The notes: generated by a model from the sequence alone, not told the origin. DNA of 64,000 nucleotides from JANWWM01 sp046292465 (GCA_046292465.1 JBKBRB010000008.1:35571-99570), one strand, 5' to 3'; positions 44,551-54,518 are shown, counted from the first letter of the stretch. Numbers and translations are program-made.

Positions 44551-45054
44551 ATGTCAAACACTATGATGGAACGATGGATGTCGCTCGCCTTGCACGAAGC
44601 CGAAAAAGCGTTTGAAAAAGATGAAGTGCCTGTGGGTGCTGTGGTATTGGATTCAAACGGAAGCGTAGTCGGGCGTGGCTTTAATCAAACGGAAATGCTT
44701 GGCGATGCAACTGCCCATGCCGAAATGATTGCTCTGACAGCGGCAATGGCAACGATGGAATCGAAGTATCTTCAAGATTGCACGCTGGTCGTAACGCTCG
44801 AGCCGTGTCCGATGTGCGCGGGTGCGATTCTGCTTGCCAAAGTCGGGCGCGTCGTTTTCGGTAGTTATGACGCCAAAATGGGCGCGGCAGGAACGCTCTT
44901 CAACTTGCTCGAAAATCCCAAACTCAATCATCGCGTTGAACTCATCGGCGGCATTATGGAAGAAAAGACAACTGCGCTCCTTAAAGAATTTTTTGCCAAA
45001 GCCCGACATGAACGAACCCATGCACGAACCCACCAACAAAAAAACGGTCGATAA
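44551..45054 (+). CDS. tadA: tRNA-specific adenosine deaminase
   Basis: 167 residues. Zinc ligands H56 (AHAEM, with catalytic E58), C86 and C89 (EPCPMCAGAI). Converts the wobble adenosine of tRNA-Arg(ACG) to inosine. The C-terminus ends HERTHARTHQQKNGR, an odd basic tail, and overlaps the glcF gene by 47 bases. Confidence 0.95.
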   Translation: MSNTMMERWMSLALHEAEKAFEKDEVPVGAVVLDSNGSVVGRGFNQTEMLGDATAHAEMIALTAAMATMESKYLQDCTLVVTLEPCPMCAGAILLAKVGRVVFGSYDAKMGAAGTLFNLLENPKLNHRVELIGGIMEEKTTALLKEFFAKARHERTHARTHQQKNGR

Positions 45055-46288
45055 TCCTTCGGAAATTTTTCCGCTTCTTTCCGACGAGACGCTCCTCAAC
45101 TGCATGCACTGCGGCTTGTGCTTGCCAACGTGTCCAACATATAGCCTCACAAATTTAGAACGCTACTCACCACGCGGACGAATCCAACTGACGCGCGCCA
45201 TCTTTGAAGGAAAGTTCAATGATGAAAAAGAAATTCAAGACGTGAGCGATGCTATCAACACTTGCTTAGGCTGTTTAGCGTGCGTAACGGCGTGCCCTGC
45301 GGGCGTCGATTACGAAACGATTTTTGAAGCCGCCAAAGACCGTGTGCAGTCGCTCGAGAACAACAAGCCTGCCTCAATCCTTAAAAACGTGGTGATGAAG
45401 CACATTTTCCCATATCCTGCACGATTCAAGGCGGTTTCAAGACTGCTGTATGTGATTCAACAATCGCCGCTATCGCAAAACTTGCCTAATGGATTGAAAC
45501 GCGCCTACGAGCTTGCGCCTGCCTTTTCAGAGCACTTTTTTGACGAAACCTTCACGCCAAATCCGAACCTCGAATCAGTTCAGTTTCTTTCAGGGTGTTT
45601 GATGAATACGGCGTTCAGCGAAGTGCATGCGCATACGGCAACCGTATTGGAATCTGCGGGAAAAACCATTCAGATGCCGAAAGGTCAGATTTGTTGCGGC
45701 GCATTGCACGCACACAATGGCTACGTGAGCGAAGCCCAAAAAATGGCAGAAGTAAACATTTGCGCCTTCGAAGGAAGTGATGCGCCCATCGTTACGAACT
45801 CTGCGGGGTGCGGCGCGATGATGAAACACTATCCGAAACTCTTTGAAGAAGGAAGCGAGTGGCATCGGCGCGCAACGAGCGTAGCAAAGCGAGTACGCGA
45901 TTTGTCGGAATTTCTGGCGGAATTGAACTTCGCTCCAACAAGAAAACTCAACGCACGAGTAACCTACCAAGACGCATGCCACTTAGAGCACGGACAAAAA
46001 ATCAAAACCCAACCGAGAACGCTCTTGCGGCGCGCTTTTACGGAAGTTGTTGAACTTAATTCGCCTGAATGTTGCGGCAGTGCTGGAATTTACAACCTCT
46101 TACAGCCTGATTGGTCGGAAGAATTTTTGAAACTCAAAGTCGAGGCGATTCAGAAAACAAAGGCGGATTTTGTGGTAACGGCAAACCCGGGGTGTTTGCT
46201 TCAACTGCAATATGGTTTGAAAGAGGCAGGCGTGAAAACGAAAGCGATTCATCTTGCAACGGCGTTGCAAATGGCGTTGGAGGGATAA
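45008..46288 (+). CDS. glcF: glycolate oxidase iron-sulfur subunit (GlcF-like)
   Basis: 426 residues from MNEPMHEPTNK; another ATG four codons later is possible. Two 4Fe-4S motifs, CMHCGLCLPTCPTY (about 33-45) and CLGCLACVTACPAG (about 87-99), are followed by the two CCG-type cysteine-rich domains (GQICCGALHAH and PECCGSAGIYN). This is the GlcF layout, which passes electrons from glycolate or lactate oxidation to the quinone pool. No glcD or glcE is beside it. The start overlaps the tadA end by 47 bases. Confidence 0.9.
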   Translation: MNEPMHEPTNKKTVDNPSEIFPLLSDETLLNCMHCGLCLPTCPTYSLTNLERYSPRGRIQLTRAIFEGKFNDEKEIQDVSDAINTCLGCLACVTACPAGVDYETIFEAAKDRVQSLENNKPASILKNVVMKHIFPYPARFKAVSRLLYVIQQSPLSQNLPNGLKRAYELAPAFSEHFFDETFTPNPNLESVQFLSGCLMNTAFSEVHAHTATVLESAGKTIQMPKGQICCGALHAHNGYVSEAQKMAEVNICAFEGSDAPIVTNSAGCGAMMKHYPKLFEEGSEWHRRATSVAKRVRDLSEFLAELNFAPTRKLNARVTYQDACHLEHGQKIKTQPRTLLRRAFTEVVELNSPECCGSAGIYNLLQPDWSEEFLKLKVEAIQKTKADFVVTANPGCLLQLQYGLKEAGVKTKAIHLATALQMALEG

Positions 46289-47494
46289 TCAGAGTGCTTT
46301 GCCGTTGTTATACTGCTGGCGCAAGGTTTCAGCCATTGTTTCGGTAATGCCGTGAGAGACTTTGAAGCCGAATTTCTTTTGCAGAAATTCTTCAACGCGA
46401 ACCCACTTATTGCCCATCTTGATTTTTCCTGACCACGCGCAAATGGTAACCATCTCTTCAAGTTGCTTAATCTTTTCGGTCTGTTCGGCAATTTGTGCAT
46501 TCTTTTGGGCTTCTTTGAGCGCGAACTGCAGTTCAAGTGCGTTGATTTTTTCGGTCATTTGCTTGCCGAACTGCTTTTCGGAGACTTCCACATATTTTTT
46601 GTGATAGAGGAGTGCCTGCTTGTAGTCGCCAAGTTGCTCGTAAATGCCTGAAAGGTTACGATATAAATGGTCGAGATGTCGCTGCACGCCTGTTTTTTCA
46701 ACAAAATCAAGAGCCTCTTGCAATGGCTCGAGGGCTTTGTCGGGCTTATCGAGCAGTTCGTAAACCGCACTTAAATTAATCAGTGCGGCAAGAAAGGCAT
46801 TATCTTGCTTGGACTGGCGGGCGTAGTCAATCGCACGCTCAAGCCACATGATGGCTTCATCGGGCTTGTTCAGGGAAGTGTGAAGTGCGCCAAGATTCGT
46901 TGCGCAACTGGCGAGCCGACTGGTGTCAGCGCATTTGCTCAAATAATCCATCGCTTTGAGGTAGTGAGAAAGCGACTGTTCATAATCTTGAAGGTTTTGA
47001 TAGCAAGCCCCGATGTTGCTCAGGATAATGCCCATTTCGCTCGATTTGTCTCCGAGCAAGTGTTCATCAGAGAGCGGAAGCAAGTGAGAGAGTGCAGACA
47101 AAAAATACTCTAAGGCTTTTTGTTGTTGCGAGAAAGCCGCATACACGCATCCTATCGTTTTCAAACAAACGGCTTTTCCGAAGTCATCTTCAAGTGAAAT
47201 GAACTGTTCTTGTGCGTCGAGGGAGAGCTGAAGCGAACGGTCATATTGCGCCAATTTGAAATGTAAAACACCTTGTTCTGCCAAAGCGCAAGCAATGCCA
47301 AAGGGATAGTTAAGTGCAACAGCACGGCGGTGCGCCTCTTCGCACAAGGCGAGGGCTTGAGAAGTGTCGGCGTTCCCAAGCGTGCGTGCTTGGCGAATCA
47401 GCGATTGAATGGCGATTTGTTCATCGCTACCAATCGCTTGTGGGCGGGCAACAATATCAGATTGAGTATTCTGCACTGTCAAAGGTTTAATCAC
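46289..47494 (-). CDS. TPR protein with degenerate ICxxC/SHG C-terminal domain
   Basis: 401 residues: about seven TPR units (residues 25-300), a coiled coil (about 305-347; KINALELQFALKEAQKNAQIA) and a 54-residue end that resembles the small zinc-ribbon-like domain at the C-terminus of many bacterial sensor proteins (normally ICxxCKKI...SHGICPxC). Here it reads TICAWSGKI ... VSHGITETM, so only C352 of the four expected cysteines remains. No signal peptide. It overlaps the following gene's partner upstream: its ATG overlaps the TGA of the 117-residue gene by four bases. Confidence 0.85.
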   Translation of the reverse strand: MIKPLTVQNTQSDIVARPQAIGSDEQIAIQSLIRQARTLGNADTSQALALCEEAHRRAVALNYPFGIACALAEQGVLHFKLAQYDRSLQLSLDAQEQFISLEDDFGKAVCLKTIGCVYAAFSQQQKALEYFLSALSHLLPLSDEHLLGDKSSEMGIILSNIGACYQNLQDYEQSLSHYLKAMDYLSKCADTSRLASCATNLGALHTSLNKPDEAIMWLERAIDYARQSKQDNAFLAALINLSAVYELLDKPDKALEPLQEALDFVEKTGVQRHLDHLYRNLSGIYEQLGDYKQALLYHKKYVEVSEKQFGKQMTEKINALELQFALKEAQKNAQIAEQTEKIKQLEEMVTICAWSGKIKMGNKWVRVEEFLQKKFGFKVSHGITETMAETLRQQYNNGKAL

Positions 47495-47844
47495 TGTGAT
47501 TTAAAGTCAACCCCTTGCTGTTGAGCCAATTTGGTAACCAATTTTTCAATCGTAGCCACGCGGTCGACGCTATCGGCTTTAAGTTTTGTATAGATTTCCA
47601 AATACGCTTTTTTTCGCTCCGCTTCGAATGCCGCTAAACGCACCTCGTATTCGGCAATGGCTTCGTCTATCGTTTTCGAGGCGGGCTTGTAGAACTTTGG
47701 GCGGTCTCTGTCCCAAACTGCGTCGCCCTCCTTTGCGACTAACTCGGCATAACGAAACGTGATGTCAAAGAGTTCATTGATTTGCGTTCTCAACTCTCGC
47801 CACTCTTCTGGCGTTAAAGTGGACTGCTGATTGGACATCTCCAT
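47491..47844 (-). CDS. hypothetical helical protein coupled to the TPR gene
   Basis: 117 residues, starting MEMSNQQSTLTPEEWRE (an internal ATG two codons later is equally possible). Almost entirely helical and charged (EWRELRTQINELFDITF, EYEVRLAAFEAERKKAYLE); no signal peptide, no cysteines, no recognised family. ATGA overlap with the TPR protein downstream suggests the two are made together and may interact. Confidence 0.7.
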   Translation of the reverse strand: MEMSNQQSTLTPEEWRELRTQINELFDITFRYAELVAKEGDAVWDRDRPKFYKPASKTIDEAIAEYEVRLAAFEAERKKAYLEIYTKLKADSVDRVATIEKLVTKLAQQQGVDFKSQ

Positions 47845-47997
47845 AATGTTGTTTGTGATGATAAATTTGGCTTGAAGTTACGATATAATAAAACCATTCA
47901 AAAACTGCACGTCGAGTGTAAAAAAGGAAACTTTGAACACGCTTGGCGTATATTGGCGAAAGTCAAATTTACCTGTCAAACTTGAAATCATCGCACG

Positions 47998-50022
47998 ATG
48001 CTTCAAAAGATAAGTCTCATTACACTATTTGCATTGCTACTGCGGGTGGAGACACATGCTGCACAAGCGCGAGCATTATCGCCCCAATTGGCTAATTACG
48101 ACATCACCGCCACACTCGATGTTGAATCACGAACCATTACCGCAACCGAAATGCTCACTTGGAAAAATCATACCAACGACACCGTTCCTGATTTGCAGTT
48201 TCATCTCTATCTCAATGCCTTCAAAAACCGCAACTCAACCTTCTTCAAAGAATCGGGCGGGCAGTTGCGTGGCATCGGACTTGATGAATCGGACGGCGAA
48301 AGCGTTTGGGGCTTCATCGAGATTGAATCTATGAAACTGCTTTCGCTCAATCAAAAAGATGCAAATGAAGATTTAACGACTCGCCTGCAATTCATTCAAC
48401 CCGACGACCAAAACAAAGACGACCAAACCGTCGCGCAAGTCATGCTCCCAACACCTGTTTTGCCAAAAGGCGAAGTAAAGCTCGAAATCAAGTTCAAAAG
48501 CAAACTGCCGAAAATCTTCGCACGAACAGGCTACGCCGCTGACGGAAAGTTTTTTCTCGTGGCGCAATGGTTTCCGAAAATCGGCGTCTATGAAGGCGCA
48601 GGCGAACGCTATGTGCCGCTGACGGCTCCTCACGGCAAATGGAACTGCCATCAATTTCACGGCAACTCGGAATTTTTCGCCGACTTCGGCGTCTATCGCG
48701 TCGCCATCACTGTGCCAAAAAATTATGTTGTTGGAGCAACGGGCGCACTGCAATCCGAAACTGAACAAGGCGACACAAAAACGCTCATCTTTTATCAAGA
48801 AGATGTGCACGACTTTGCTTGGACTGCCTCGCCACTCTTCCAAGTCTTTGAAGATTCCTACACCAGCAAAGGTGGACACGCCATCAAACTCACATTCCTT
48901 GCTCAACCGCAACATGCCGACCAAGCCGAGCGACACTTTACGGCAATCAAACACACGCTTGAATGGGCGGAAGAATGGCTTGGTATTTATCCGTATTCAA
49001 CCCTCACTATCGTCGACCCCGTTTATGGCGGCGGCGGCGCAGGCGGAATGGAATATCCGACCTTCATCACCACAGGCACATTTTGGAAATTGCCACTCGG
49101 CATCAAAACGACGGAAATCGTAACCGTTCACGAATTTGGTCATCAATACTTTTATGGCATGCTTGCCAGCAACGAGTTCGAAGAAGCGTGGCTCGACGAA
49201 GGCATGAACACATGGCTTGAACTTTCCGTCATGCGTCGCTACTACGGCGGTGAAGCCGGCAAACAATCCGCGCTTGCCGATAAAACGTCTGCCATCGACT
49301 TTATGGGAATCCGCATCGGCAATCCTGAACAATCGCGTGCGTCCTACACATCGCCGAGCAACGCCAAGCGCGACACCATCGTCAAGCCTGTTTGGACCTA
49401 TCATCGTGGCGGTTACGGCGTCTTTTCTTACAACAAGCCCGGCGCAATGATGCTTACGCTCGAGAACATACTTGGCGAAGAGATGATGAAGCGCGTGATG
49501 CGCACCTACTTCGAGCGATTCAAATTCAAACACCCAACCACACAAGACTTCATTCGCACCGTCAATGAAGTTACAGGCAACGATTTCACGCCGTTCTTCA
49601 ATCAATTTCTTTACTCGACCATCGCGCTCGATTACGCCGTGCAATCCATCAGCATCGGCGAAAGTGATGACGACGAGCCCGAAGGCGTTAGTGCCGACGC
49701 TAAAAACGCAGAAGAAAAGTTCAAGAGCAAAGTTGTGTTTGAACGCAAAGAGGAAGCCGTTGCACCGATGGATATTCTCATCAAATTTTCGGACGGAACA
49801 GAATTCCGTGATGTGTGGGACGGCACTGCACGATACAAAATCTACGAATTTGAAAAGCCTGCAAAAGCCATCGCCGCTTACATCGATTCCGAAAACAAAT
49901 ACCTGCTCGATCTGAATCGCAACAACAATGCCTTGACAACAAAGCCGCAAAACGCAGGCTTCTGGAAGTGGGCAATGAATGTGATGTTTTGGCTTCAAAA
50001 TTTCTTACTCATCTTTGCTTAG
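47998..50022 (+). CDS. M1-family metallopeptidase, exported
   Basis: 674 residues with an N-terminal signal-like segment (ISLITLFALLLRV) but no lipobox. Zinc ligands H378 and H382 (VHEFGHQYFYG) with E401 (WLDEGMNTW), 19 residues apart; base E379. GGAGGMEYPTF is the substrate motif. The C-terminal end has an acidic insert (GESDDDEPEGV) and finishes in a hydrophobic helix (WAMNVMFWLQNFLLIFA) that may anchor it in the membrane. Related in architecture to the lipoprotein at 10012-12117. Confidence 0.9.
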   Translation: MLQKISLITLFALLLRVETHAAQARALSPQLANYDITATLDVESRTITATEMLTWKNHTNDTVPDLQFHLYLNAFKNRNSTFFKESGGQLRGIGLDESDGESVWGFIEIESMKLLSLNQKDANEDLTTRLQFIQPDDQNKDDQTVAQVMLPTPVLPKGEVKLEIKFKSKLPKIFARTGYAADGKFFLVAQWFPKIGVYEGAGERYVPLTAPHGKWNCHQFHGNSEFFADFGVYRVAITVPKNYVVGATGALQSETEQGDTKTLIFYQEDVHDFAWTASPLFQVFEDSYTSKGGHAIKLTFLAQPQHADQAERHFTAIKHTLEWAEEWLGIYPYSTLTIVDPVYGGGGAGGMEYPTFITTGTFWKLPLGIKTTEIVTVHEFGHQYFYGMLASNEFEEAWLDEGMNTWLELSVMRRYYGGEAGKQSALADKTSAIDFMGIRIGNPEQSRASYTSPSNAKRDTIVKPVWTYHRGGYGVFSYNKPGAMMLTLENILGEEMMKRVMRTYFERFKFKHPTTQDFIRTVNEVTGNDFTPFFNQFLYSTIALDYAVQSISIGESDDDEPEGVSADAKNAEEKFKSKVVFERKEEAVAPMDILIKFSDGTEFRDVWDGTARYKIYEFEKPAKAIAAYIDSENKYLLDLNRNNNALTTKPQNAGFWKWAMNVMFWLQNFLLIFA

Positions 50023-50036
50023 ACAAAGGAGAAAAA

Positions 50037-51080
50037 ATGATAAAAGCAATTCAAACGGGATTAAAACGTGCGCAAACACAGTGGCAACTGAGCGTTGTCG
50101 TTTATGCAGTGAACCTTGTTTTCGCGTTAGGCTTTGCACTTGCCTTCAAAAATTTGCTTGCCGATGAATATGCGTTTCGCGACGTGTCGGCGCGTTTGTT
50201 AGATGGCTTCGACTTCACCTTCCTTTCTGACATGAGCTACGGAAGCGCGAGCATGTCGTCGTTGCTTAAAATGCTCAACTGGTTAATCGTGGGCTACGTG
50301 GTGATGAGCGTGTTTTTATCGGGTGGCATGATTGCGTCGCTAAGGCAAGAGCGATTTTCAATGCCTGACTTCTTCGCGGACTGTGCGCGCTATGTCGGGC
50401 AGTTCATCGTGCTGGCGTTGCTTTTCGGCTTGACGTGGCTTGTGCCGATTGCGGTAATCGGAATTTTTTCTACGATTGGAAATGCACAAGCGGAAAGCGC
50501 AATTAGCGAAGTGCCAATGGTGATTTGGATGTCGGCAGGCATTGGAATTGCGGCGGTGAAACTTGCATTTTTTTATCTCGTCTTTGAAGTGGCAAAGTTT
50601 GAAGTCGTGAGCGAATCGTTGAAGCCGTTACGCGCCTTTGTGAGTGCGTTCAAAATCGTGTTGAGAAATTTTGTTTCGCTTTTTGGGATTGTGCTGGGGT
50701 TTCTTGCTGTCGTTGGTGCGATTGGCGGCGTCTTGCATCTCCTCGCGCCAAAAGGCGAAACGCCCTTAGGCGTATTTATGCTTGCGCTGATGCAACAAGT
50801 GTTGGTGTTCAGTCGTGTATTTTTTCGCGTTGCAACTGTTGGTGGGTTGTTGGAAAAGTATCAAGAATATCGAGCGATTCTGAACGAAACGCAACAGATT
50901 GAAGAACTTGAACAAGTCAAGCAATATGAAGAACAAGCCGAAACGAAATCGATTGAAAGCGAACAATCCGCATTGAAGCCATTACCGTCAGAGCAAACGC
51001 TAAGCGAGGCTGAAACGCCCGCAACGCACCAAGCGAATAGAGACGAAGTGGTGCAAAAGCCCGAAGAGCCGAAACTTTAA
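50037..51080 (+). CDS. multispanning membrane protein, unknown function
   Basis: 347 residues. The ATG at 50037 follows AAAGGAG at a good distance, so the longer upstream reading is rejected. About six transmembrane helices between 15 and 290 (LSVVVYAVNLVFALGFALAF, FIVLALLFGLTWLVPIAVIG, LFGIVLGFLAVVGAIGGVL), then a charged, Glu/Gln-rich cytoplasmic tail. No family recognised. It follows the M1 peptidase by 14 bases, so is likely cotranscribed. Confidence 0.75.
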   Translation: MIKAIQTGLKRAQTQWQLSVVVYAVNLVFALGFALAFKNLLADEYAFRDVSARLLDGFDFTFLSDMSYGSASMSSLLKMLNWLIVGYVVMSVFLSGGMIASLRQERFSMPDFFADCARYVGQFIVLALLFGLTWLVPIAVIGIFSTIGNAQAESAISEVPMVIWMSAGIGIAAVKLAFFYLVFEVAKFEVVSESLKPLRAFVSAFKIVLRNFVSLFGIVLGFLAVVGAIGGVLHLLAPKGETPLGVFMLALMQQVLVFSRVFFRVATVGGLLEKYQEYRAILNETQQIEELEQVKQYEEQAETKSIESEQSALKPLPSEQTLSEAETPATHQANRDEVVQKPEEPKL

Positions 51081-51105
51081 CCACAGTCCTAAAAATCTTA
51101 ACCGC

Positions 51106-52545
51106 ATGATGAAAATCAAATTTGGAACATCAGGTTGGCGAGCGATTATCGCCGATGAATTTACCTTTGAAAATTTGACGCTGGTGCTCAAAGCGATTTT
51201 GAGATACTTGCGCGAAGAGAATCTCAATAGCCTTGTGATTGGACGCGATACGCGCTTTTTGGGTGAAGAATTTTCAAAACTTGCGGCGCAGTTTTTTGCG
51301 ACCAACGGCGTGCAAGTCTTTCTGTGCGAGCGCGACGCGCCTACGCCTGTGATTAGTTATGAAATTCGGCGGCGCAAAGCGGGCGGCGGCATCAACTTTA
51401 CGGCGTCGCACAATCCGCCCGATTATCAAGGGCTAAAATTTTCAACAGCAGACGGCGCGCCTGCCCTGCCTGAAATCACGAAAAAGTTCGAGCAGTATTT
51501 CGATGAAATTTATCGTGCCTACAAGCAAAACCCGACGCCCGAAAAATTAGAACCGTTTGAAACGCTCGTTGCCGAAAAAAAGATTGAAATCATCAATCCA
51601 AACGAGCCATATTTACAGCGTGTAGCGGAAATTGTGGATACAAAGGTTATCAAGGAGTCAGGAATTAAGGTCGTTTATGATGCGATGTATGGCACAGCGC
51701 GCGATTACACCGATAAATTTTTGCGCAATCTTGGCGTTGATGTAGAAACATTGCACGGCTACCGCGATGTCTATTTCGGCGGACGCGCGCCTGAACCCTC
51801 CGAAGAGCGCATTCCCGAACTTATCGAGCGCGTCAAAGCGCGTGGCGCAAAGGGCGAGTTTGTGATTGGCATTGCCAACGATGGCGACGCCGACCGCTAC
51901 GCCGTCGTCGATTCAACAGGCACTTATCTGCAAGCCAATCAACTTCTGGCGATTCTCTTTCATTACGCCATTAAGCACAAGCCCGAATGGAAAGGCTGTG
52001 TGGTCAGAACGCTGGCAACCACGCACCTCATCGATGCGATTGCCAAAAAAGAAAACATCAAACTTTATGATGTGCCGGTTGGCTTTAAGTATATCGGCGA
52101 AATTATGATGCGCGAGGACATGATTGTCGGCGGTGAAGAATCCAATGGGCTGTCGGTTTATCAACACATTCCCGAAAAAGACGGCGTGCTGGCGTGCTTG
52201 CTCTTTGTTGAAATCACGGCGAGAACCAAAGCGCCGCTTTCGGCGTATCTTAAACGCCTTTACGAAGAATACGGCGCGTTCTACACGGTGCGTGAAAACT
52301 TGCGCCTGACTGATGAAAAGAAAAACGCCTTGCTTACGAAACTTCAAACCGATGCACCGAAACACATTGCAGGCAAAGAAGTAACGACGCTCGATAAGCG
52401 CGACGGCGTAAAAATGATATGTGCTGATGGCTCTTGGCTCTTGGTGCGATTCAGCGGCACCGAGCCTGTCGTCCGATTTTATGCCGAATCGGCTTCGCAA
52501 TCCCAAACCAAAGACATGATAGCCTTCGCCAAAAGTTTGATTTGA
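51106..52545 (+). CDS. phosphoglucomutase/phosphomannomutase family protein
   Basis: 479 residues. FGTSGWRAIIADEF, the phosphoserine loop TASHNPPDYQG, metal-binding DGDADRYAV, sugar-binding GGEESNGLS and the C-terminal RFSGTEPVVR are all in place. Interconverts hexose-1- and hexose-6-phosphates; glucose versus mannose or glucosamine cannot be settled by eye. Precedes the TPR kinase by 32 bases. Confidence 0.94.
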   Translation: MMKIKFGTSGWRAIIADEFTFENLTLVLKAILRYLREENLNSLVIGRDTRFLGEEFSKLAAQFFATNGVQVFLCERDAPTPVISYEIRRRKAGGGINFTASHNPPDYQGLKFSTADGAPALPEITKKFEQYFDEIYRAYKQNPTPEKLEPFETLVAEKKIEIINPNEPYLQRVAEIVDTKVIKESGIKVVYDAMYGTARDYTDKFLRNLGVDVETLHGYRDVYFGGRAPEPSEERIPELIERVKARGAKGEFVIGIANDGDADRYAVVDSTGTYLQANQLLAILFHYAIKHKPEWKGCVVRTLATTHLIDAIAKKENIKLYDVPVGFKYIGEIMMREDMIVGGEESNGLSVYQHIPEKDGVLACLLFVEITARTKAPLSAYLKRLYEEYGAFYTVRENLRLTDEKKNALLTKLQTDAPKHIAGKEVTTLDKRDGVKMICADGSWLLVRFSGTEPVVRFYAESASQSQTKDMIAFAKSLI

Positions 52546-52577
52546 ATTTCACGACTACGATAACAAAGGCAGCGACA

Positions 52578-54506
52578 ATGGTGAAGACAGTAGAATCAAT
52601 AGAACAAAAGATTGAAGACCTTCTCAAAAGTGCAATGCTTCCTGAAAGAGCAACTGCACAGGAACGGCGCGAAGCCTTGAAAGCGTGCGACGAAGCCGTG
52701 CGCCTTGCCACAGAGGCAAACTACTTACTTGGCAAAGCCAAAGCCTTCAAGCTCAAAGGCATTCATCATGTTCAACTCTCGGAGTTCAAGGAAGCCTTAG
52801 ATGCCTTTTTGCAGGAAGAAAAAATCCGCCGTCAAATTGGCGACGAATTAGCACTGGCTAATGCGATTCACAATGTTGCTAACGCCTATCACTATCTCAA
52901 CAATCTGCAAAAGGCGATGATGCTTTATTTGGAAGTGATGCAGAAGTTTGAGCGTTTGAATGAACGCGGGCGGTTGCGTTCTGTCTACAACAACATTGGT
53001 TGGCTGCATTTCAAAATTGGAAATTATGCTGAATCGCTCGATTTCTATCTCAAAAGCATGAAAATCGCTGAAGAGATAGGCGATAAAGCCGATATGGCGC
53101 AAGCCTTGAACGCTATTGGTACGGTCTATCAAAAAATGGGTGAGTTTGAGCAGGCGCTGACGTTTTATTCCAAAAGCTTAAAACTTTCACAGGAAGCAGG
53201 CTCACAGGAAGGGATAGGCATGGCATATGGGAACATTGGGATTGTTTATCATGAAATGAAGCGATATGAAGAAGCCCTCGAAGCGAACTATCAAAGCAAG
53301 CAGATTTTTGAAGAGATTGACCACACCTATCACCTTTCTATGGCGTTGGCGAGCATTGCGGTCTGCTACGAAGCCTTGAAGATGGAAAGCGAAGCGCTCT
53401 TTTTCTATGAAGAAAGTTTGAAAGCGGCGAAAAAATCAGGTAATGTGCAAGTGGAAGTCGAAGTTTTGCAAAAGCAAGCAAACTTACTGCTCAAGCGCAA
53501 CGAAAAAGAAGATGCTCTGCACTTGCTTCGCAATGCGCTTCGGATTGGAAAAAAAGCGCATCTAAAAAACAACCTTTTGCAAGTGTATCGGCTGATGGTT
53601 GAAGCCTACCGCGCGCTTGGCGATTTTGAGGCGGCACTTTCGGCTTATGAAAGTGCCTACGAGTTGGAAAAAGAACTCTTCAATGAGGAATCCAACCGTA
53701 AAATTCGCAATTTACAACTCACTTTCGAGCTTGAACAAGGCAAGCGCGAAATGGAATTAGAAAAGCAAAAAAATGCGGAACTGACACACCTCAACGAGAA
53801 ACTGGCGGAAGCGAATCGATTGAAAACGGAACTCTTGGGCATTGCTGCCCATGACCTTAAAAATCCGCTTCAGTCAATTTTAGGGTTCGCAGAACTCATT
53901 AAGGAGCGTGTTAAAGACCCTGACACATATCGATACGCACAGCGAATCCGAACCGCGTCGGAGCGAATGGTGGAAATGATTACGCTGCTGCTCCAAGATG
54001 CGGCAATTTCACAGGGAAAGATTACACTCGAGTTGGCACAAGTCGACGTGAGCAAACTTTGCGAATCGGTGGTTGAGTTTTATCGACCGCATGCCGAAGA
54101 AAAAGCACAAGTGATAGAAACGAAAATTGAGCCGAATTGTCTGATGCTTGCGGATAGGCAATATCTTTTTCAAATTATAGAAAACTTGATTAGCAATGCG
54201 ATAAAATACAGTCCCAGAGGCAAAAAAATCTGGCTCAACGTGCGCCGTATTGAGGCTGAACAGGCAATAGAAATTGCGGTCCGTGACGAAGGTCAAGGTT
54301 TGACAGAAGAAGACAAATCCAAACTGTTTGGAAAGTTTCAGCGGCTTTCTGCAAAGCCCACAGGCAACGAAAGTTCAACCGGATTAGGTTTAGCAATTGT
54401 AAAAGAACTTGTTGAACTGCATCGTGGCAAAATTTGGGCAGAATCAGAAGGCAAGAATAAAGGCGCGACATTTTTTGTTCAATTACCAAGCTTTCAAAAC
54501 GCTTAA
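52578..54506 (+). CDS. cytoplasmic TPR sensor histidine kinase
   Basis: 642 residues from MVKTVESIEQKIEDL; the frame is open upstream within the mutase gene but has no start signal there. Eight or so TPR units (about 35-370; VYNNIGWLHFKIGNYAESLD) lead by coiled coil into a HisKA/HATPase_c core: H425 in AAHDLKNPLQSIL, N-box NLISNAIKYSP, G1 DEGQGL, F-box KLFGKFQR and G2 STGLGLAI. No transmembrane segment, so it senses an intracellular signal or partner through the TPR part. No response regulator is adjacent. Confidence 0.94.
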   Translation: MVKTVESIEQKIEDLLKSAMLPERATAQERREALKACDEAVRLATEANYLLGKAKAFKLKGIHHVQLSEFKEALDAFLQEEKIRRQIGDELALANAIHNVANAYHYLNNLQKAMMLYLEVMQKFERLNERGRLRSVYNNIGWLHFKIGNYAESLDFYLKSMKIAEEIGDKADMAQALNAIGTVYQKMGEFEQALTFYSKSLKLSQEAGSQEGIGMAYGNIGIVYHEMKRYEEALEANYQSKQIFEEIDHTYHLSMALASIAVCYEALKMESEALFFYEESLKAAKKSGNVQVEVEVLQKQANLLLKRNEKEDALHLLRNALRIGKKAHLKNNLLQVYRLMVEAYRALGDFEAALSAYESAYELEKELFNEESNRKIRNLQLTFELEQGKREMELEKQKNAELTHLNEKLAEANRLKTELLGIAAHDLKNPLQSILGFAELIKERVKDPDTYRYAQRIRTASERMVEMITLLLQDAAISQGKITLELAQVDVSKLCESVVEFYRPHAEEKAQVIETKIEPNCLMLADRQYLFQIIENLISNAIKYSPRGKKIWLNVRRIEAEQAIEIAVRDEGQGLTEEDKSKLFGKFQRLSAKPTGNESSTGLGLAIVKELVELHRGKIWAESEGKNKGATFFVQLPSFQNA

Positions 54507-54518
54507 ACCAATCCAACA

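Noticed and set aside
46289..47494. Considered calling the C-terminal domain of the TPR protein a histidine kinase output domain
   Set aside because: There are no H-, N- or G-box motifs; the end resembles the degenerate ICxxC/SHG domain instead.
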